38,059 nucleotides of DNA, from NCBI GenBank assembly GCA_900770665.1, contig CAAGKZ010000105.1, forward strand, positions 1 to 38,059, in the 5' to 3' direction. Positions 34,201-38,059 of this stretch are shown here, piece after piece. Under the pieces are notes generated by a model that saw nothing but the letters and a program-made list of their open reading frames with translations, was not told the DNA's origin and searched no databases. This DNA is from Bacteroidaceae bacterium (GTDB lineage: Bacteria > Bacteroidota > Bacteroidia > Bacteroidales > Bacteroidaceae). Each line of letters starts with the position of its first letter. Position 1 is the first letter of the stretch. Both the position numbers and the translations under genes were made by a program.

Positions 34201-35011
34201 GTTGAAACTGGACATCCTTCCAATTCTCATATACGGAGCCGGACAAATCTCGGCAAAAAAACAGCCCTTCTACATAAAATCGGGCATTGTAGCAACCAAG
34301 ACAATGCAACGAATCGAACATGGTGATACATCATTCGGCGACACATATCAGGAACAGTCAAAAAAGATAAGACAATGGTATGTTGAGCAATACACAATGT
34401 TCAACAATGAACTTGGCCGAACAAGCAATGCATACTTTAGAGACGCAATAACCAAGAACTACATATATAAAGGTTCTTCTTTAGAGCGCGAAATACGTAC
34501 AAGATGCCATATTGACGGTTATTACGAGCTATGGGACAGACTCATACCCCGCAGAGCAAGAATCGTTGATATCGGTTGCGGATATGGCCAGCAGTCATTC
34601 ATGTTGGGACTACTCTCCCCCGAACGTACTATTTTGGGAATAGATAGTGACATGAGTAAAGTGGAAGTAGCTCAACACTCATTCCTCTGCAAGAAGACCA
34701 ATGTAGAATTCATCTGTGCAGATGTTGCCACCATGTCTTACACAGTCGCAGATGCCATACTGTTGGGGAACTTCATTCACAGCACTGACACAGAAATACG
34801 ATGTCAAATCATGAAGCAGGCATCCGAGAAGCTCAATGAGAATGGAATAATTGCAATTCGTGGACTTAGGCAAAACACATGTGACACCTCAGTTCCCGAC
34901 TGGATAAATCAGTTCGCGCAGGAAAACTGCATGTCTGTAACTTGCAACAACGACGAAAAATACAAATCAGCAACTCTTTATATTCTAACCGCAACAAACA
35001 ATAAAGAATGA
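31256..35011 (+). CDS. MMPL exporter fused to PlsC acyltransferase and methyltransferase
   Basis: The 1251-aa protein has three parts. Residues 1 to about 850 are an MMPL/RND-type transporter: first membrane span at about 18-35, a periplasmic loop, a span cluster at about 262-400, a second half starting near 435 with a loop and spans at about 655-800. Residues 870-1065 are a PlsC acyltransferase with NHQSFID at 891-897 and FPEGTRS at 958-964. Residues 1095-1245 are a SAM methyltransferase with DIGCGYG at 1105-1111. Known clusters encode these as separate or pairwise-fused genes (ApeM and others). It would export the aryl polyene lipid across the inner membrane and complete its acylation. It overlaps the oxidoreductase gene by 4 bp. 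Confidence 0.88.
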   Translation: MIKIFLNIYDWFERHRTIFYSFLLLSVVALSIMASRVSLQENITSFFSGSDDKKSAIFENVTAKDKIIVMLRGENPDTVIESAELFEEELYKLKEKGLISSITAHADEEAINKCSEFIYDNLPIFLAKEDYIRLEENISRQSIEKAVDNAYNVMTSPSGMIIGDIVMHDPVNIGTPLLQKFAQFNPGLQYEIYDSRIFTKDLSTMLIFIQPTKDMGNTGYNDALVSGLEQATENAEINGTEIECIGGSVIAVYNARQIKKDTAITLSIALVFIIFIILFSFKDKWSIPLIITPPIFGALFSLAMIWLIQGEISAIAIGAGAVVLGISLSYSIHIVAHHNNTPSPREIIKELVKPLTIGCFTTIGAFAALMYTSSPLLQDMGLFSVLALIGTTIFSLVFLPQFLRRSKKTEKSRLLNMIENVVGYRYEKSKFIVLPIILLLIISLFFYQKVEFDADMSNINYMPKHIAEAEERIAEISGDENKAIYIVTADDDLNTLTEEYRHACNLLKCYADSGKIQSLVTVSDFVIPESEQRARIAMWNKFWQEHRDSTIYNIGEIAHRYGFKSNAFNGFKSLITKEYSLCHYTQEEIGDIPVISEWINTSGGHTTLLCKTTINEEHKEEVYEEIDRLSNTAIIDRSYFSSKMVESTGKDFNYLLLVSSLIVFIALFVSYGRIELTLLTFLPMAISWVIILGMMSVFNIKFNIVNIILATFIFGIGDDFSIFITDGLMQEYKNGKKLLSSHKTAIFFSAFTAIVGMGVLIFAQHPALKSIALISVIGLSIVVLVSYTVQPMLFRLLVTNHTKKGGFPYTLGSILNTIYCFVYFLVGCIVLQTYMLILIPLPIKRHKKKLSFHKMLYWFARIFLATMVTVRTKKQNPFNEKYDKPAVIIANHQSFIDILLLLSLTPKLVMVTNSWVWNSPFFGWIVKYADFHHSADGYEKLAERLKERIAEGYSVVIFPEGTRSADCSILRFHKGAFYLAHLLKLDILPILIYGAGQISAKKQPFYIKSGIVATKTMQRIEHGDTSFGDTYQEQSKKIRQWYVEQYTMFNNELGRTSNAYFRDAITKNYIYKGSSLEREIRTRCHIDGYYELWDRLIPRRARIVDIGCGYGQQSFMLGLLSPERTILGIDSDMSKVEVAQHSFLCKKTNVEFICADVATMSYTVADAILLGNFIHSTDTEIRCQIMKQASEKLNENGIIAIRGLRQNTCDTSVPDWINQFAQENCMSVTCNNDEKYKSATLYILTATNNKE

Positions 35012-36501
35012 AAAAATATGATGTCATTATAATAGGAGGCGGTTTGGGCGGCCTCACAAGTGGTGCAATACTCAGCAAGGAAGGCTTGAGTGTGTGTCTG
35101 CTGGAGCAACACAGTGTAATCGGAGGATGCCTTCAGTCCTTCAAGAGAAACGGCAGAATACTTGATACAGGCATGCACTATGTAGGCAGTCTCTCCGAAG
35201 GTGAAATAATGCACCAGTACTTCAAGTATTTTGGAATATACGACAAACTGAAACTACAGAAACTTGATGAAAACGGTTTCGACAGATTTCATTTCATGGA
35301 CGGCACCACATACAGCCATGCTATGGGTTACGACAGATTCATAGACACACTTTCCTCTAAATTCCCCTCCGAAAGAAAAAATATCGTAGCCTTCAGCCAA
35401 AAGCTCAAGGATATCGGCAGTCTCATCTCCCCAAACATTCTACGTGAAGGCAGAATCTCCAACGGAGGGATGGAGTACATGAGCATGTCGGCATACCAGG
35501 AAATTGCAAAATCCACAACCGACTATAAGCTTCAGACCGTGCTTGCCGGCAATTGCGGTCTCTACGCTGGCAACAAACTTACCACATCATTGTATGAATA
35601 TGGTATGATAACCCATTCCAACATACAGGGAGCCTATGCTTTTGTTGATGGTTCGCAACAACTGGCCGACCTTCTCGTTGAACAGATAAAGTCAAACGGA
35701 GGAGAAGTAATGCTCAATGCAAAGGTAGAGAAAATAGTTCTGAATGAAAACCAGGTAGAGTCACTCATCCTCAAGTCCAATGAAAAGCTGCAAGCAAAGT
35801 GGGTCATTTCATCATTGCACCCCTCTGCCACATTCTCAATGCTGGGAAACAACACCATATACAAGAAAGCCTTCTTCAATAGAATAAACACAATCCCCAA
35901 CAGCTACGGCATATTCACGACATATCTGCTCCTTAAGCCCAACAGTCTTAAATATGTAAACCAGAACCAGTACCTGTTCAACAACCCCGATGTATGGGCA
36001 GTAGAAGGAGAGTATAAAGGATTCAACATACCATCAACACTACTCTGCATGCAGGCCAACAGTGACAGTGAATACACAAAAGTAGTAACACTTCTCACCC
36101 TCATGCCACTCTCATTCTGTGACAAATGGAGCGATTCTAGCCTTGGCCACCGTCCAAGCGAGTACATCGAATTCAAGCAGGAGTTCAGCGAGGCTGTAAT
36201 AGATTTCGTATGCCAATACTACCCCGATTTGCGACAGCATATCGACAAGATATACACCGCATCACCGTTGACATATCGTGACTATACATCAACCCCGCAA
36301 GGAAGTGCATACGGCATGATCAAGGACTGTCGTAATCCAATGGTCACACTTGTACCGGCAAGAACCCGAATCCATAATCTGTTATTGTGCGGACAGAACC
36401 TCAACATACACGGATGCCTGGGAACAACCATATCCTCGGCAATATGCTGTTCCGAAATCTTGGGTCTTGAATACCTGACAAAGAAAATTGGAAATGCATA
36501 A
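35008..36501 (+). CDS. FAD-dependent oxidoreductase, phytoene desaturase/CrtI-like
   Basis: The 497-aa protein has the dinucleotide-binding GGGLGG (10-15) with Glu33 at the end of the second strand (SVCLLEQHSVIGG). RNGRILDTGMHYVG and the closing LLCGQNLNIHGCLGTTIS are typical of CrtI and retinol-saturase relatives. Similar genes occur in flexirubin and aryl polyene clusters. It may introduce or adjust double bonds of the polyene or oxidise the head group; the direction is unknown. The start overlaps the fusion gene (ATGA, 35008-35011). Confidence 0.85.
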   Translation: MKKYDVIIIGGGLGGLTSGAILSKEGLSVCLLEQHSVIGGCLQSFKRNGRILDTGMHYVGSLSEGEIMHQYFKYFGIYDKLKLQKLDENGFDRFHFMDGTTYSHAMGYDRFIDTLSSKFPSERKNIVAFSQKLKDIGSLISPNILREGRISNGGMEYMSMSAYQEIAKSTTDYKLQTVLAGNCGLYAGNKLTTSLYEYGMITHSNIQGAYAFVDGSQQLADLLVEQIKSNGGEVMLNAKVEKIVLNENQVESLILKSNEKLQAKWVISSLHPSATFSMLGNNTIYKKAFFNRINTIPNSYGIFTTYLLLKPNSLKYVNQNQYLFNNPDVWAVEGEYKGFNIPSTLLCMQANSDSEYTKVVTLLTLMPLSFCDKWSDSSLGHRPSEYIEFKQEFSEAVIDFVCQYYPDLRQHIDKIYTASPLTYRDYTSTPQGSAYGMIKDCRNPMVTLVPARTRIHNLLLCGQNLNIHGCLGTTISSAICCSEILGLEYLTKKIGNA

Positions 36502-36526
36502 GCCATTCTGTTCCAAGAGAGCAACA

Positions 36527-36550
36527 GCATGAATTAATGCATGAATTAAT
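36527..36550 (+). repeat. 12-bp tandem duplication before the ligase gene
   Basis: GCATGAATTAAT occurs twice head to tail, 36527-36538 and 36539-36550. It lies in the 69-bp gap before the last gene, the widest inside the operon. It may be replication slippage or a binding site. Confidence 0.7.
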
Positions 36551-36570
36551 AAAACAAACATCATAACACA

Positions 36571-37875
36571 ATGATAAAGGACATAAATCTTCATTACCGG
36601 ACGCCCGAAGAGATAAAGACATTCCAGGAAGCACGTTTAAAGGAGACATTGACCTACTTGGCCGAGCATTCAGTCTTCTACAAACGCTGGTTCAAAGAAC
36701 ATGACATAGAGATATCCGATATAAATACATTGGAGGACCTGCGCCGTATTCCACCAATTTCCAAGCAGGAGTTACAGGCACACAACAACGATTTCATCTG
36801 CGTTGCTCCCATTGACATCATCGACTACGTCACCACATCGGGTACCCTTGGCGAACCCGTTACGTTTGCCTTGACCGAAAACGACCTTCAGCGATTAGCC
36901 TACAACGAAGCCTCCTCCTTCACCATGGCAGGCTGCAAGAAGGAAGACGTTATACAGCTCATGACCACAATAGACCGTCGTTTCATGGCAGGTCTTGCAT
37001 ATTTCCTTGGCGCCAGGGAGCTGGGATGCGGCATTATACGTGTCGGTAATGGAATCCCCGAACTGCAATGGGACACAATAAAGCGCATAAATTCTACAAC
37101 ATGTATCGTAGTCCCATCTTTCCTTACCAAGATTGTTGAATTTGCCGAAAACAACAACATCGACTACAACTCATCCTGTCTCAAACGCGCAATATGTATT
37201 GGAGAAGCATTGCGTACCCCAAGCGGAGAACTCACCACCCTCGGCAAGAAAATCAACGATAAGTGGCCCTCATTGGAACTATACTCCACCTACGCATCCA
37301 CAGAGATGCAGACATCTTTTACCGAATGCGAGGCACACCATGGTGGTCATATACCGGCAGACCTCATCATAGTAGAACTGCTCGACGACAACAACCAACC
37401 TGTGCCCGACGGAGAACCCGGCGAGGTAACAATAACCACAATTGGAGTTGAAGCAATGCCACTGCTCAGGTTCAAGACAGGAGACATATGCATCAAAATA
37501 AACGAACCATGCAAATGCGGCCGAAGCAGCGCACGACTCAGCTCGGTTATTGGCCGTAAAGGACAGATGATCAAGTTCAAGGGCACTACAATATACCCAC
37601 CTATCCTGTTCGACATTCTGGACAACATTCCCGAAGTTGAGAACTACATTGTCGAAGTATTCACCAACTCACTTGGAACAGACCAAATTCAAATACGCGT
37701 AGGAAGTGACAACCACTCAGAAGCATTTGTAAAACAGATAAAAGATATATTCCGTTCTAAGGTACGTGTCGCGCCCGATGTCAAATTTGAATCGGCAGAG
37801 CTTATCTCCAGACTACAGATGCCTGCAATGAGCCGAAAGACAGTCAAATTCTTCGACTTCAGACAGAACCAATAA
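36571..37875 (+). CDS. Phenylacetate-CoA-ligase-like adenylating enzyme (aryl acid activation)
   Basis: The 434-aa protein has the adenylation motifs DYVTTSGTLGEPVTF (A3, TSGTLGEP at 89-96), YSTYASTEMQ (A5) and RFKTGDIC (A7/A8), then GRKGQMIKFKG with the C-terminal lysine loop. Length and the Cys-rich EPCKCGRS match phenylacetate-CoA ligases. In this operon it most likely activates 4-coumarate from the ammonia-lyase and loads it on CoA or directly on an ACP, as ApeH does in Xenorhabdus. It is the last gene, followed by a strong terminator. Confidence 0.87.
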   Translation: MIKDINLHYRTPEEIKTFQEARLKETLTYLAEHSVFYKRWFKEHDIEISDINTLEDLRRIPPISKQELQAHNNDFICVAPIDIIDYVTTSGTLGEPVTFALTENDLQRLAYNEASSFTMAGCKKEDVIQLMTTIDRRFMAGLAYFLGARELGCGIIRVGNGIPELQWDTIKRINSTTCIVVPSFLTKIVEFAENNNIDYNSSCLKRAICIGEALRTPSGELTTLGKKINDKWPSLELYSTYASTEMQTSFTECEAHHGGHIPADLIIVELLDDNNQPVPDGEPGEVTITTIGVEAMPLLRFKTGDICIKINEPCKCGRSSARLSSVIGRKGQMIKFKGTTIYPPILFDILDNIPEVENYIVEVFTNSLGTDQIQIRVGSDNHSEAFVKQIKDIFRSKVRVAPDVKFESAELISRLQMPAMSRKTVKFFDFRQNQ

Positions 37876-37888
37876 TTATATGGAACAT

Positions 37889-37925
37889 AAAAAACTCTCG
37901 CAAAGAATCTTTGCGAGAGTTTTTT
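37889..37925. terminator. Bidirectional intrinsic terminator between the aryl polyene operon and the tRNA
   Basis: A 16-bp stem (ACTCTCGCAAAG/CTTTGCGAGAGT core) with a 3-nt loop is preceded by A5 and followed by T6. It ends the + strand operon 14 bp after its last stop and, on the other strand, the tRNA-Pro gene. Confidence 0.92.
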
Positions 37926-37926
37926 G

Positions 37927-38000
37927 TCGGGGTGACAGGATTCGAACCTGCGACCCCCTGGTCCCAAACCAGATGCGCTACCAACTGCGCTACACCCCGA
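37927..38000 (-). tRNA. tRNA-Pro (anticodon TGG)
   Basis: Read on the minus strand, the 74-nt sequence folds as a full cloverleaf. The acceptor stem TCGGGGT pairs with ACCCCGA, the D arm contains AGTTGGTAG, the anticodon loop is TTTGGGA (anticodon TGG, reading CCA), and the T arm contains GGTTCGAATCC. CCA is not encoded, as is usual in Bacteroidetes. Confidence 0.95.
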
Positions 38001-38017
38001 ATAACGGTTTTTCTTTT

Positions 38018-38059
38018 TTAGGCCTTAGCCTCGACTTCAAGTACAGGCACCGCTGAACC
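38018..38059 (-). CDS. C-terminal end of an unidentified minus-strand protein (partial)
   Basis: On the minus strand a frame enters from the window edge and ends at TAA 38018-38020, encoding GSAVPVLEVEAKA. It would lie 17 bp upstream of the tRNA gene. The fragment is too short for identification, and chance openness cannot be excluded. Confidence 0.35.
   Translation of the reverse strand, partial: GSAVPVLEVEAKA

Noticed and set aside
37927..38000. tRNA-Pro as attachment site of an integrated island
   Set aside because: No direct repeat of the tRNA 3' end was seen elsewhere in the window and there is no integrase, so integration at this tRNA is not supported.

Overview
The window reads as chromosomal DNA of a Bacteroidales bacterium (Bacteroides/Prevotella-like). 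Genes mostly lack Shine-Dalgarno leaders, several upstream regions carry the Bacteroidetes -7 element TAnnTTTG, and the encoded proteins (CapE/F/G-type FucNAc enzymes, Flavobacterium-like tyrosine ammonia-lyase, AAA/DUF4143 ATPase) fit that phylum. No species can be named from the sequence alone.

Region 1 (1-9525, all + strand) is the distal half of a surface-polysaccharide (capsule/O-antigen) locus. It holds a glycosyltransferase tail, the complete UDP-L-FucNAc set (capE, capF, capG) with a wbuC cupin inserted, two hexapeptide-repeat acetyltransferases, a GT4-like glycosyltransferase, an uncharacterised 401-aa protein and two tandem WecG/TagA/CpsF (GT26) glycosyltransferases. A hairpin terminator closes it. 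A 5'-truncated gene remnant, probably of the polysaccharide-deacetylase type, lies at 6021-6290.

Region 2 (9.5-18.2 kb) is an accessory interval with genes on both strands and much non-coding structure. It carries a minus-strand AAA/DUF4143 ATPase, an orphan phage-tail-fibre-like protein with pyocin-knob repeats plus a 62-aa companion, a three-gene DUF3791/DUF3990 module resembling a toxin-antitoxin unit, a GTG-started sigma factor with a Cys-rich linker, and a nucleotidyltransferase-fold protein. Between them are hairpin elements, a 66-bp direct repeat with one mismatch, a perfect 38-bp palindrome and several candidate promoters.

Region 3 (18.2-37.9 kb, all + strand, most genes overlapping or nearly so) is an aryl polyene (flexirubin-type) gene cluster. 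A tyrosine ammonia-lyase should make 4-coumarate and a CoA-ligase-like enzyme activate it. Two ACPs, three full ketosynthases, one KS-like protein, one ketoreductase and two hotdog dehydratases would build the polyene. A methyltransferase, a thioesterase, a LpxL-type acyltransferase, a GT2 glycosyltransferase, a NodB deacetylase and a CrtI-like oxidoreductase would tailor it. A LolA-like protein and a 1251-aa MMPL-PlsC-methyltransferase fusion would export and anchor the product. DarA/DarB genes for dialkylresorcinol are absent, as are a phosphopantetheinyl transferase and a malonyl transferase.

The right edge has a strong terminator, a tRNA-Pro(TGG) gene on the minus strand and the last codons of an unidentified minus-strand gene.
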